Source: Bathynomus jamesi
Lineage: Eukaryota; Arthropoda; Malacostraca; Isopoda; Cirolanidae
DNA: 64,000 bases
Reading direction: 5' to 3'
Assembly: GCA_023014485.1 (NCBI GenBank)
Contig: JAJOZX010002364.1
Coordinates: 117,001-181,000 of the forward strand
Shown here: piece after piece, positions 44,440-55,700 of the stretch
Numbering within the stretch: the stretch's first letter is position 1
Layout: every line of letters begins with the position of its first letter
Notes under the pieces: model-generated
Told to the model about the DNA's origin: nothing
The model's input: the letters and a program-made list of their open reading frames with translations, nothing else
The model's database searches: none
Made by a program: the position numbers and the translations under genes

Positions 44440-45350
44440 GTAACTATTTCATTTTTCCTCTTTTGGCCAATTGTTTTGTTTCAATGCAAATTTATATTTA
44501 ATATACATTTTTATTTTTAAACCTTATTACAAAAAATATTTAACTTTATATTTAAAATAGATTGTATTTCGAGATAACCATTTCATTTCTCGTCTTTCGC
44601 CCAAATAGTCTATTTCGGGGTAACTTATTAATTTTTCCTTTTTTATCCAATTTTTTGTTTCAATATAAATTTAGCTTTAAGAAACAAATATATCTTTAAA
44701 CCTTATTACAAAAAATATTAACCTTTGGTTAGCTTCCGCCCGAATTGTTCATTCTGACGAAGGTCAAGCATTTCACTCCACCTTAGACCTACAGTTTAAC
44801 GTGGAGTCCGAACCACGCCCCATCAGCAGCCCAGCGTCTTAACCACTAGGCCACCTAGGGTAGCCATTTATCTACCAACCACTTTCTTTATTGTATGGAA
44901 GGATGAACAGCTGGGTTTTGCTGCGCGCCGGCTGCCGTCGGGTCTCGAACCCTGGGCCGATGGATTCGGAGTCAGCGACGCTAACCACTACACCACCGAG
45001 GCGTATTGTATTTAATATAATTTTATATTAAAAATAGGTTGTATTTCGGGATAACTTTCATTTCTAGTCTTTCGCCCAAATAGATCCTATTTCGGGGTAA
45101 CATTAATTTTCCTCTCTTAGCCAATTATTTTGTTTCAATATAAATTTATCTTTAAGACACAAATATATCTTTAAACCTTATTACAAAAAAATATTAATAA
45201 CTTTATAATAAAAAATAGGTTCTATTTCGGGGTAACTTATTCATTTTTCCTCTTTTACGCAACTATTTTGCTTCAATACAAATTTACTTTAATATACAAT
45301 TATATCCTTAAACTATAACATAAAAACGTTAATATAATTTTTAAAACAAA
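44440..45350. repeat. AT-rich tandem array beside Polinton A
   Basis: A unit of about 150-280 bp with ATTTCGGGGTAACTTATT, TTTTCCTCTTTTGGCC and ATCTTTAAACCTTATTACAA is repeated three or more times. A SINE (44720-45003) is inserted in the middle. It may be part of the Polinton A terminal repeat or a satellite. The partner repeat at the other end was not found. Confidence 0.65.
44720..45003 (-). repeat. Dimeric tRNA-derived SINE, short subfamily, copy 6
   Basis: Minus-strand copy. The head reads CGCCTCGGTGGTGTAGTGGT and the B-box GGTTCGAGACCC. The second unit has the short-subfamily deletion. It lies inside the tandem array. Confidence 0.88.
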
Positions 45351-45533
45351 ATAACCTATGGAATGAATAAGTTATATTTGGTAAAGAGACGCCCCCAGGA
45401 TTCGCGGCTCGTCCAATTACAACCCAATGGGTGGGCATGAGAACGAATCCAGGATCTCTGGTTGGCGGAAAGTCTCGCTCTCACACAGGAAACTCGCAAA
45501 TCGAATATTGGGGGTGGGGTCAATCGGGGTCGT

Positions 45534-45543
45534 GTATATAAAA
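45534..45543 (+). promoter_or_regulatory. TATA box of the left-end Polinton A transcript
   Basis: TATATAAAAG lies about 66 bp upstream of the ATG at 45609. CCAATTACAACCCAAT about 115-125 bp further upstream resembles a CCAAT element. This is a pol II core promoter layout. Confidence 0.6.
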
Positions 45544-45608
45544 GGGGACCTTTTTCAGCTGGATCCACAACAGTGATTTATCAACGAGTAACTACACATT
45601 CTCTCATC

Positions 45609-45796
45609 ATGGACAATTCCAGTCAGACACATCAGCTTTACTGCTCCACACAGGTGTTTGAAGACGGGGACCTCTCTCCAGGGGCTACGCTCCATCTTTT
45701 CGCAGCGGCCGACCGGAATGATCTCTCCACACAAAACGTTAATGATATCTGCAATGATCCTCCGTTTGAACCAGCAGAAGACTCTACCCTCGAGAT
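45609..45796 (+). CDS. Acidic leader exon 1, possible DNA polymerase B 5' exon
   Basis: ATG begins MDNSSQTHQLYC. The frame is acidic and ends ...AEDSTLE before the splice donor GTGAGT at 45797. The frame is also open upstream to 45462, but the ATG downstream of the TATA box is the likelier start. It joins in phase to exon 2. I recognise no domain. Its place at the left edge of Polinton A and the acceptor at the start of the polymerase exon suggest an N-terminal leader of that gene, or a separate accessory protein. Confidence 0.5.
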
Positions 45797-46578
45797 GTGA
45801 GTAATTATGTAATAATTTAGTTTGATTCATTCTCGGGCTATATACATCGTATCATTCAGTGTTTAACCCTTGCAAATGTTCGTTTATTATGGCTTTTTAT
45901 AAATTAACTAAGTGAAAGGATATCTGCCCAGGGGTTCGAGACCCGGTGTTGACAGACGATGCGTAGTACACTCGGCTAATCTTCCTTTGACCCATTTAGG
46001 CTAGTTGCTTTGTGTTTATTATTTAATGCAGGTACCCTATCCTGCATTTTCTCTTATTGTAACTCCTTGTAACACACTTCATATATATATGGAAGTATAT
46101 GTTAACAACCCGGTTAGGCCAGCTGCTTGCTGTTTATTATTTGATCCGGGCGCCCTAATCGCCATTTTATCTTATTGTAACTCCCTCATCCCATATATAC
46201 ATCGCAGTGTCCTGACATGTAAATACATGTTTACTACAGGATACTTGCTAGGCTTTCTGTAATTAATATATTCTATTAAGTATTTAGGGAGTGAATTTTG
46301 TTTATCAAATAATTACGTGTTAACATTTATTTAAAATTAGTTTGTGAAATGTTTCATTAAAATAGCATGTATCCTCAATTTTATATATATATATATATAT
46401 ATGTGTGAAACAAATGGATTTTAATTAATAAAGATTCAATGTGGATGATTCGTTTAATATCTGCCAGGTGCCTGATATCCTGTGACGGTGCTTAGTCATC
46501 CAATATGATCATTATTAGAAAAATGTATGAGCTGTTAAAATAATTTTCTGTCTACAATCGTATCCTTTCTCCTTATAG
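45797..46578 (+). other. Intron with tandem duplication
   Basis: Donor GTGAGT and acceptor TTATAG. About 110 bp is duplicated within it (45995-46090 and 46112-46205; GTTTATTATTT and TCTTATTGTAACTCC are shared). A short TA run lies at 46381-46402. Confidence 0.5.
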
Positions 46579-46750
46579 GCCCGATGCGGAACTCGATCGT
46601 GTTATAGCTACTTTTCGTGACAGCTTTGAAGAAAAGCAAATAGTCGACGGCGATTTGGAGGTTTTACAGCGCAATCAACCCAGTGACCTGAATACGGAGG
46701 TCGAAAGTATTGCTCACATCCGGTCCAACGATTGCCAGGTCGTTGGAGAA
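46579..46750 (+). CDS. Acidic leader exon 2, possible DNA polymerase B 5' exon
   Basis: Follows acceptor TTATAG. It is open in the phase set by exon 1, starting PDAELDRVIATFRDSFEEK and staying acidic. It ends at donor GTAATG (46751) or GTAAGC (46756), just before a TAA in frame. The next downstream acceptor that fits this gene family is at 52743, ahead of the polymerase exon, on the far side of the antisense gene block. Confidence 0.5.
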
Positions 46751-46950
46751 GTAATGTAAGCTTTTTTTCTTTTGGTTAAGAACAAGACACAATGTATTTT
46801 CATCAATTTATTAAATGATAGAAATTATGTTTTATAAATTAGTACAATTCAACTTAAACTAGTTACAGAATTAGCATCCAATAAATAAGCTACAGGGCAC
46901 AAAACTAACATTATTGAGGACATCTTATGTTTTACACAATATAGTTACAA

Positions 46951-46953
<3 letters not shown>

Positions 46954-47005
<52 letters not shown>
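46954..47005. repeat. (TA)n microsatellite
   Basis: TA run of about 50 bp between the leader exon and the protease gene. Confidence 0.95.
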
Positions 47006-47008
<3 letters not shown>

Positions 47009-47028
47009 GTAAAACTTTACACAATACA

Positions 47029-47478
47029 TCAAGTGCGCACAAATGGGAACCTTTTTTTTATCTGCACGCATACCAATTCATCATTCAGCTCAGTCTCATA
47101 CAAATCGAATAATTTTAAAAAATTTATAAACCCCTTTCCACGTGACACGTGCATGAGAAATGAAAGACAATACAGCCCGCAAGTATTACTAAAATATCTT
47201 TGTAATCGGTGGGGATTCCATTCAATTTCAGAGATATGCAACTGTTCAAGAACTTTTACAATAACAGGGTCACTCCAGGGATGAGTCCCCAGTGAATTAA
47301 AATAATACATTCTTTCCCTATTTTTAAAGTATATTGCAAACCAATGAATGCCTTTCACACCAACATCATCGGTGTTGACAATAATTCCCTCGCATTTTCT
47401 ACTAGTTGGTAATTTCAGTGTTTCATTCTTCGCAAACACACCGATAAATTTGGAGCGTGTGATTCGGTCACTATTCAT
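47029..47478 (-). CDS. Polinton A adenain-like cysteine protease (PRO)
   Basis: 149 codons, intact. This family cleaves capsid proteins during virion maturation. The catalytic His is in GVKGIHWFAIYF (about residue 45). An Asn stands at about 61 in YYFNSLG, where the family usually has Asp or Glu. Gln about 93 and Cys about 100 lie in LQRYFSNTCGLYC. The length is at the short end for Polinton proteases. It is the last gene of the minus-strand morphogenesis block and converges with the leader exons. The Asn may reduce activity. It is one of the few unbroken reading frames in copy A. Confidence 0.9.
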   Translation of the reverse strand: MNSDRITRSKFIGVFAKNETLKLPTSRKCEGIIVNTDDVGVKGIHWFAIYFKNRERMYYFNSLGTHPWSDPVIVKVLEQLHISEIEWNPHRLQRYFSNTCGLYCLSFLMHVSRGKGFINFLKLFDLYETELNDELVCVQIKKRFPFVRT

Positions 47479-47505
47479 TACTCTCTGAAGTGTGTCGCAT
47501 CCATT

Positions 47506-48775
47506 TTAAAAGTCAGTGACTACGTTCCTGAAGCGGTCGACCTCAATTACTTGTGACTCGAGGTATACTGGTACACTAATAGGAGCGTCTATCGGGTTGA
47601 CGAATTCCAATCTGACTGAGATGTTCCCACTTTGTTGTGGACTTAAATGTGTATTTACACTAGCAGATGAGTTGGGTGTGATATCAAACGGGTAAAGGTT
47701 AAATTGATCGATGAATTCTTTCTGCGTTACCCTAATCCCGAGCTCATCACAAGCACCTGCAATATGGGCCAGATTACTAGAAGCTCTCGCGCAAAGCGGG
47801 AACACAGCGTCTGATGGGTAGTCCGTATCCATAGTCCAACCCAACGCAACGCCATTGACGTATAATTATATTTTTAAGGTCGAAATTCTCGAATTTAAAG
47901 GCGTTCTTTTAATATTTTCCATTCGTCGAAGCGTGGTCCTGCATTCCAATTAATAACCATTTAGGTATAACTCCCAGGGTCACGTTTTCTATCTGCTTCG
48001 AGGCCAACCCTGCCGGCACCGTGTATAGTTTGATCTGTCTCTGTTAATTGGGTATTTTACTGTTGCGTGTATTAAATTTTTTTCAATTTCTAATTGTTTA
48101 GCAGAGATTAATTTCACTCGCCGTACGCGCAGATGTTTCCTTAATGTGAATCACAACGGATTTATGCAGATCTCAGGATTCGTGCGGGTGAGTTTTAATT
48201 TTATATCCATCCCATTCATAAGCAGTTTCTCCTGGAATGTGAAGCCTGTATGCAGACGTCCATAGCATTCACATCTTTTTAGAATTTTTAAATTTATCCT
48301 TTATACTACTATCGTCTTTAGTCTGGTAATAGCTCTCGGCAGTTAAAAAGGTATCCTTCGCTTCTTGAAAAGTTAAGAACATTTTTCCAGATAGGCTCGT
48401 AGGTGATAATAATCCGTTCCTGCCAAGATGTTGACCTGGTTTAAATACAACTCACACTGACTGAGTATGGAGTACAGAAAGTTGGTTTCAGGGTATGCAG
48501 AATAATTATCATCCCAGTCCGTTCCATCTGAATGGGCTATACGTACTCGTAGTTTAGCATATACAGTATGTGCATGCAGCTTGGATCAAAAAAGTATGTG
48601 CCTGAGCTGGGCATCACGAATTCTATAGGGGCACTAGGGGAACTAATTGTGTTTAATGGGTTAATTGTAATAAAGTCACTGCTCAATAGAAACTTGTGTT
48701 GAGAGCTACACGGATAGATGAAGCATGCCATGACGAGTCAGAAATAGTGCCACCTCTCTCGACAAGTAGTAATCA
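47506..48775 (-). pseudogene. Polinton A major capsid protein (double jelly roll), frameshifted
   Basis: This would build the icosahedral shell. The N-terminal part (48537-48731) has APIEFVMPSSGTYFFDPSCM, central pieces read EKLLMNGMDIKLKL and VRRVKLISAKQLE in different frames, and the intact C-terminal 112 residues end in PVYLESQVIEVDRFRNVV. These blocks occur in the order usual for Polinton/adintovirus capsid proteins. At least four frameshifts or stops are present. The start is unclear because the first codons are degraded. It lies between the pVI-like gene and the protease. Confidence 0.87.
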
Positions 48776-48849
48776 GCCTATGATTCGTGAGAGCAATGTC
48801 CTCAGTTTATATCAATTAAAAAAATTATCAACCATACGTTTCATTCACT

Positions 48850-49175
48850 TAGAGCACTTTTTTGATGTCCTTTTACGTTTAACGCCACGTGTTGGTAACC
48901 CCTTCTTCCGGACAGCCCTCTTCTTCTTCCCGCCACCACGCATTTTTCTCTTTACATCTTTGATAATTTCGTCCCGTGTACGTTTTAAATGTTTTTTTTA
49001 GAGCTTCTTTAGGTTTAGCTTCATCCATTATGTCTTCTACCGTGTTAAAACCTGATTGTAACGCTTTCCTCCCGAGGTATCTAGCCCCCCCTCTTCAACA
49101 ATGGGACAGCCGTGCGTAGTATGGTTGAAAAAATGGATCCAAGCCCACTCCCACGCTATCTCACCCCTCGATAGA
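48850..49175 (-). pseudogene. Polinton A small basic pVI/PX-like minor capsid protein
   Basis: Pieces read GSGLGSIFSTILRTAVPLL (amphipathic start), LGRKALQSGFNTVEDIMDEA and KRKMRGGGKKKRAVRKKG (basic tail) in shifting frames. A hydrophobic helix followed by a GRKAL-type helix and a Lys/Arg-rich C-terminus is typical of the Polinton minor capsid protein sometimes likened to adenovirus pVI. Breaks are in a G tract near 49085 and an A tract near 49010. It overlaps the end of the penton gene. Confidence 0.7.
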
Positions 49176-49901
49176 CTGTGAAAGGCCTTCGGGTCATTAT
49201 AACTAAATGCGACGAAAGTGCAGCTTCACTGTTAAGCTCCCACTCAATCGTTCTTATATATATTGAGATATTGGTTAATAGATTAGTCGCAACACTCACA
49301 TAATGGGGCTTATCATATGTAATGCTCAAGCTCTTCCCTTTATGGTTGGGAATATGTGCAATGCGTAGCAGACGCGCCTGGGTATCCCCAACAAATTGAT
49401 GCTCCACGATATTGCTGTAAATATAGCACATGTCTGGGGATTGGATAGCCATCACCCAATTTCTCCAATTTCAACTGATACATTAAGCTGGACAAGTTAT
49501 GTTGTGCCTCGTGAAATCTCTGGAGCGCTACTCCATATTGGCCATCGGTTATAATTTTGATCAGTCCTGTCTTTAATATTTCTATTATCCTGTGATTTTA
49601 GGATCAGAGCATGTGCAGGGATTTCTTTGTTTACGATTTCGTATACTAAATCAGCCGTAAGGTTTGAGCTTTATAAACTTTCGTTTAAGTCTCTCACAAC
49701 ATCCTCGGCAGCATCCCTAATTACCCCGGCCTTTTCACACTCATCACGATCTCTAAGAATCGTGAAAATGGGTTCTTTATAATCAATACTTAAGAAGCTG
49801 GTGGATAGCTGAATTTCGCATAGCCCCACCTCATACGAATCACGTTAGGATGTACAGACAGAGAAGAGGACGGGAGGTTGACAGAAGTGGTTAGGCGCCA
49901 T
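49156..49901 (-). pseudogene. Polinton A penton-like minor capsid protein, frameshifted
   Basis: It starts MAPNHF at 49901, as does the copy B gene. A SYEVGLCEIQLSTSF segment and the C-terminal 99 residues (IYSNIVEHQFVGDTQARLL, then DKPHYVSV) match the single-jelly-roll penton family of Polintons, which fills capsid vertices. Two or more frameshifts lie in the N-terminal third and near 49480. It begins just after the integrase gene. Confidence 0.8.
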
Positions 49902-49913
49902 GTTGTATACTAT

Positions 49914-50971
49914 TTAAGCTTCATTATTGCAGCAGCTTTTATATAGGTGTTGACGCTTCCTGGGTACCCTAGCCATTTCACCAGGTACATTTTTCTTTCT
50001 TGAACGTTTGCTGCCTAAATTTTTTTCAATTTTAAACACATTTTTTCCTAAATTAAATGTCACTTTCTGTAACTCCTCGCGATAAAAGCCTCCTGCGATT
50101 TTTTCCCCATTCAAATCTTCAACGTAATACAACATTATCTCGCCTTTAGGTTTCATAGCCCTAACTTTAAAAATCTTAAGTTTCTAGCCTTGCTCAAAGC
50201 CCTTCGCGAATTTATTTCCCGAACGCGATAGCCTTGCATAATAATTGATTTTGAAACGCGTAGTGTGTTGCGTTGCTCTACGAATATCTCTTCTTACCTC
50301 ACGCTCTGTGTGCGTACCTCTTTCTAAAACCTCGTTAGGTGTTGTCCCAATCGCGCGATGGTGTGAACGGTTGTATGACGAGGACAATGCTTCCAGAATG
50401 TTTATGTATCTGTATGTGTTTTTGTGTGTAAAATAGCAATGCATGCGTTCCTTTATGGTACGTAGAACTCTTTCAGCTAAAGAGGCCTTATGTATAGAAT
50501 TGCTAGTGTAGTAACTGGTATTAAACTCTGCCAACATGTTCTGAAAAGCTCGGCCTATAAATTCTTTCCCCATATCCGTACAAAAATAGCCTGGAACCCT
50601 GTTTTCTTTCAACATCAGCGTTTTGGTAGCTTTAGCAACTGTTTCAGGCGATTTATTTTTCAGAGGAATTAGCCACAGATATCTAGAGAATACATCTATT
50701 ATGAATAGGATGTAGCGACAGCCATCATTATATACTGAATATCATTGCATGTCTGTTAAATCCTCTTGTCAAATAGAATCAATCGAAGCCGCCGCTGTTC
50801 TGGCTGTTTTAAATCTTTTTCTCACCAGCTTATGAAGTGTGTAAGCATCCTGCTCCCGCAAAAACCTCTCAGCATCTTTTTTCCATACTCCATCATTGTA
50901 AACACCTCTGTACAGCCATAGGAGGCTAGGTTAGAAATGTCATAATAGCGTTTTCTTAATATGTTATCCAT
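49914..50971 (-). pseudogene. Polinton A integrase with chromodomain, frameshifted
   Basis: Retroviral-type integrase. Visible pieces are 50184-50615 (VPGYFCTDMGKEFIGRAF with the second Asp and SLAERVLRTIKERM with the Glu) and 49914-50156 (tail and chromodomain start). The first part is frame-shifted near 50900 and has a stop around the first catalytic Asp region (about 50760). The chromodomain is broken by a frameshift near 50010. It overlaps the end of the upstream gene by 16 bp, as in copy B. Confidence 0.9.
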
Positions 50972-51698
50972 TTGCGTGTTTTAGAGACACGTGGATAGGG
51001 TTGCCCGTTGTTGTTTGGTCTCTTCTTTCTCCTCTTCAGAGATGTCACCGTAGGGGGTGATGGCATACTCGGTTATGGCACATGCGAGACTTGCTCCAAG
51101 TCTTTTAACCTATTCTGATTTCCTATCAATATTTTGGGGGCATTCATTTGTTGTAGTCTTGCTTTAATATGCTTCCATCCTGATGGTGAGGGCCTGTCCC
51201 ACTTTCTCACCAGATCATGGACAATGTCGACGATATTCGATCCCTGTATCCTTGTTCCTTCAACAATGACCTCGCCTTTATCGGTCCACGATATGATGGT
51301 GTCCTCACTCAATAGATTATAAAGACTTAAGCCTTTATTCCTCAATGTATGTGGGAGACTGCTTTTTAATACATGCTCGATGTGTTGCGTTCCGTTATTC
51401 TTTGGTTGGTCATCTCTAACGTCGGCCTCAGGTCCTATGTCGCCATGCTCATCGTTGCTCGCGATGTCTAATAACCACGGGGATCTCTGTCGGATTCTTA
51501 TAATCTTCGTACTCAGGAAGAAATTTCTGCAGAGCCTCGGTATAAGATTCTTTTCTCATCAGGTGACGTTTCACTGTTTAATAAGTCTATCAATTCGCTT
51601 TCCATTCTTTTAAGCCTGCTTTTACGGGGTTCTAGAATCGTGTCTGAACTTTGCAGTGAAGCATACACCTCGTGCGGAATCACTACCACTTTCTTCAT
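50956..51698 (-). pseudogene. Polinton A conserved protein of unknown function, frameshifted
   Basis: It starts MKKVVVIPHEVYASLQ and has KSRLKRMESELIDLLNSE. A later frame has LSYNLL-type and IVDIVHDLVRKWDRPSPSG segments and a basic end. Compared with the 244-residue copy B homologue it has two or more frameshifts (near 51530 and 51370). Function is not known. It is conserved between the ATPase and the integrase in both copies. Confidence 0.8.
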
Positions 51699-52010
51699 TA
51701 TATTAATCTAGTCAGTAAAGGTTCCAAAACTGAAAATAAGATGGGGAAGAATGATCCCCCTCTTTGTACAATAATTCGCTTTTTCTTTCCCACAGTTTGA
51801 CTTTTACGAGCGAGCGTACGTATTATGTTCTTGTCACGACGTAGGCGAGCTTTCTGAGGGGATTTCATTGGTACATCACATTTTATAACATTAAGGCAGA
51901 TTTCACAGATGCATTTTAAAAAGTCCGAGTCGATATTTTTAACAAACATTTGCTGCATTGCCCGAGGCAATCGATGATAGATTTTTATTAATTCACGCTA
52001 TTTCTTTAGC
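51698..52010 (-). pseudogene. Polinton A small basic/hydrophobic virion-type protein
   Basis: The 90-codon frame (51698-51970) ends GGSFFPILFSVLEPLLTRLI after a Lys/Arg-rich stretch. A basic domain plus a short hydrophobic C-terminal segment starting GGSF resembles small virion or membrane-active proteins of Polintons. An ATG overlapping the ATPase stop (about 52010) begins the same frame but meets an internal TAG, so the original start may be lost. The last base overlaps the next gene start (TAATG). Confidence 0.7.
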
Positions 52011-52017
52011 CTATTTG

Positions 52018-52654
52018 TCATTCTGGAATATACACAGTTTCAGGCTCGTTTGAGAATATATTCGTTCTTAGAAGCACCCTAAACGTGTTTCGCGGATGAA
52101 GGTCACAAAGCAAATATCCGTAACGCTGACTTATAGCTTCTTTATAAACTTCCAAAAACTCCTTACGCTGATTCGGGAACATTTGATTGGTTAATACCCG
52201 AATTTGTGACATCTCTACGTTGCGCGAATAAGACTAGATATTGTGTATTTAACGACACATCGCGCATATATCTATTTTTGAAAAATAGATTCTGATTGAT
52301 GAAGAATACGCTTATGTTAAGATGGTGGGAGAACACTGTAAATGTCTCGGCAAACGTTTTATCCATTTCCAACATGAGATCGTCAATTACAATGACTGTA
52401 TGCTCATTTCCCTTTAACGAATTAACGTCATATACGCCTTTGTGGAACAAAATATCATCTTGGTACTCGTTGAACACTGACTGGTACGTCGAATAGCACC
52501 ATATTACTTTATGCACAAATTTTGAGAACATCTCCCCCTTATCTTTAATGATTTTAAGCATAAACACAGTTTTACCACATCCTGTAGGGCCAGATATAAT
52601 ACATGTGGAGGGGCTTGTGAACCTGAATTTTTCTACAGATTCCATCTCTAACAC
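52018..52654 (-). pseudogene. Polinton A packaging ATPase, one frameshift
   Basis: FtsK/HerA-type genome-packaging ATPase. Walker A GPTGCGKT lies near residue 22, Walker B VIVIDDLM near 87, and an FFINQNLF segment near 118. A frame change near residue 150 puts the C-terminal 64 residues (from MSQIRVLTNQMFPNQ) in another frame. Apart from that it closely matches the intact copy B gene. It is divergent from the polymerase exon with about 80 bp between. Confidence 0.93.
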
Positions 52655-52743
52655 GTCACACCCCTAAGTGGAACATTTACAAAATATAACAAAATTTAAG
52701 TGTTCTCCTTATATTCTACAATCTTGTTTTTCTTCTTCCACAG

Positions 52744-55700
52744 AACCGTGAATGACGATGAGGTACACCATCCCATCATCGATATTACCTAGATGACAGT
52801 GTAGTTGTGATTACAGATTCCAACCCAGCTGACGAACCCTCACCAGCGACACCTCCACCACGTGGCAGTTCAAAGCGGAGGCACGATGATGAAGAACCTT
52901 TCACGTCAGAGATAAAACGTGCCAGGATGCACCGGTTGCTACCCCAGTAATAGAGCCCCAGCCCTCTACGTCTTACGAACAACCCACACTAGCTCCCTCC
53001 TCAATTAAATTTGTACCCCTTATTCCTGTTCAATTCCGGGTACATCCTCCACACCAGCAGCTTCTCGTGCTGTAGAGGAAGGTATAACATTCGAACTGGT
53101 GCGCACCGCTAACCCCACCCCGGCCCTGACTAGAAATCGGTACGTAGTCAGGGTTGACCCTGGAACCCTGTATAGCAACGGTGTTGAACACGGACTGCGG
53201 CGCGTAGTTGAACGTATTGTGGAGTTTGCCCTTCAGAACCGCGACGAACGTGAAGTCCGGACGAGGTTGTCCTTCGGGTTCGGGTCAGTGACGGGGATGT
53301 AGATGATTTTTGGGTAGTAATACCATTCAGACGCTTGGCCTGTAGATATAGAATATATCTTGGGCGTATAATGCAGGCCTCTCAAAGTAGTACAGCCTTC
53401 AATATGGACAACTTCACGGTAGATATTGACAGAGTATTCCGGGTTGCGGGTCATAGTGCCACACCTTATACTCTTAATTCAATTCTCCTATTTACAGAAA
53501 GCATATAAACGTCGATCGTGGTTGCGGCTTTATAGCAATAGTCTTAGCTCATATGTTTACTGTGCTAAATACATGGACAAAAAATTTGGTTGCCTACGGT
53601 TGTGCAGCGTGCTTAAACTGGCTTCAGATTGTAAGCTTGAGTTTGAGTGTAATATGGGCCCTGAAGAGCTAAGAAGGGTAGAGCAGGAAATGAATGTTCG
53701 TATAGTTGTATTTGGAATGGATGATCATCGTAGGACTGTGTATATTTTTAAAAGCTGTGTGAGAGATCGTACAAGACCTCTACTTATTTTAGGATTGTCA
53801 GGGTCAACGTATCTCCCCATTCGCAATATAAGGGCTCTTTACGCTAGTTATGATAAAAGTCGAAAATATGGACGGCATCATGATTTGTGTAAGGGATGTC
53901 TCGAGTTTGTGAATGATAGTGAAGAATTGTAAGGAATGTCACATGGTTTGTGAGCAGTGTAAGAGCCCCAAATGTGAAGGTCATGTAATGTGTGCAGACG
54001 TACATTTTTCAATAATAAATGCTTTGAGCTCCATAAATTGAATGGCACTTGCAGGAAAAAGAGAATCTGTGAATGTGGTGTTTCACACAATGGATAATTG
54101 GGAGAAATCCAAGCATAAATGTGATGAAATTCACTGTCCTACATGCCATGAGAAATATAAGGCGGATGGAGTGAAGCAATAACACTGAAGCATGTATATT
54201 ATATGAAAGACGCTAAGCCTAAAAATAGACCTTGTATAACCGTGTACTACGATATAGAAACTTGCACAAACCCTGAAACCAAAGAGGTTATCCCACATCT
54301 ACTCGTAAGCCAGACTATCTGCGATGAGTGCATGGAGTTTGAGTGTGATGAGTGTCACAAATGCAGTAAACAGACAAACGTCTTTAAAACGAATGCACAC
54401 GACAGCCCTGTGAAACTCTGTGTCCTCTATTGTCAAGTCAGCGGACAAGTTCAAACACTTACTGTGTATATTCTTGCCCATAACGGGGCAAAATTTGACA
54501 CGAGTCGTCGGAGATATTTACGGGTGATCCCTTGAAAAGAGGAAACAAGCTTATACAGATGCAAATAAGGGGAAATGTTCAGTTTAAAGATACTTTATTA
54601 TTCACACCATGTAAACTAGCCAAGCTACCCAAGGTAATGGGTGTAGTCGCCGAAGTTTCAAAAGGGTATTTCCCTTACACTGTCCTCACGAGCGACACAT
54701 TAAATTACATAGGACTACCTCCCTCCAAACAATACCTTAACTACACCAACATGAGTGATAGTGAGCGTGAAGATTTTGACCGCTACTACAACAGTTTTAA
54801 TGAAGCTAATCCTTACAATATAGCCGATGAATGTGAGCGTTATTGCGTGAATGATGTGCGCGTGCTTAAAGTATATTTCCAGGTCTTTAGAAAGATGAAC
54901 ATAGACCGTTTCAACTGCGATCCGCTGCAAGTGCAACCACAAGTGCAACCACAATCGCATCATTGTGCTTTACTGTGTTCAAGAACAATTTCATGCCTAA
55001 AGACACCTTAGCCATCATTCACAGAAACAACCCTCGCAGTTATGGGCACAAGGCTATTTACTGGCTCATACACATACAGCAGCAGACCGGAGTATACATA
55101 AAACACGCCCGCAACACGGAGAAGTACCCACTGAGATCAATGGTCGTGTTTTTTGGGTTGATGGTCTAAGCGAGGACTGTGCCACTGGTGAGAAGACTGT
55201 GTACTACTTTAACGGTTGCTGGTGGCATGGATGTCCACGTCCCGAGTGTGGAATCGTAGATATCCACGGTAGATCTCCTGCCGATAGTCTTGTATGGCCC
55301 CGCACCCGCGATCAGCTTATAGGCTCCCAGTTCACTCACAAGATCTTGTGGGAGCATGAGTATGATTCACGGATGGAAACAGATGGACAGTACCGCGAAG
55401 AAATAAACACCATCAAGCGTTCAATGGTGTTGGATCCTCTCGAATGCGGTGATAGCTTGTTCGGAGGGCGTACAAACCCATTCAAGCTATACTTTCCACC
55501 TACGAAGGGCGTGAAACTCCATTACTACGACTTCTGTTATTTATATCCGTACGTGATGAAGAACAATTCGTACCCCGTAGGTGCACCTGAAAAACTGGTG
55601 GGACCTGACCTGCCCACCATCGATGTGGTCTCAACAAACTTGAACGGGTACTATTTCGGTCTTTCTTTCGTAGACGTGCTCCCACCTCGCGATTATGGAT

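Noticed and set aside
45462..45608. Upstream extension of the leader exon to 45462
   Set aside because: It would start upstream of the TATA box at 45534, so the ATG at 45609 is preferred.
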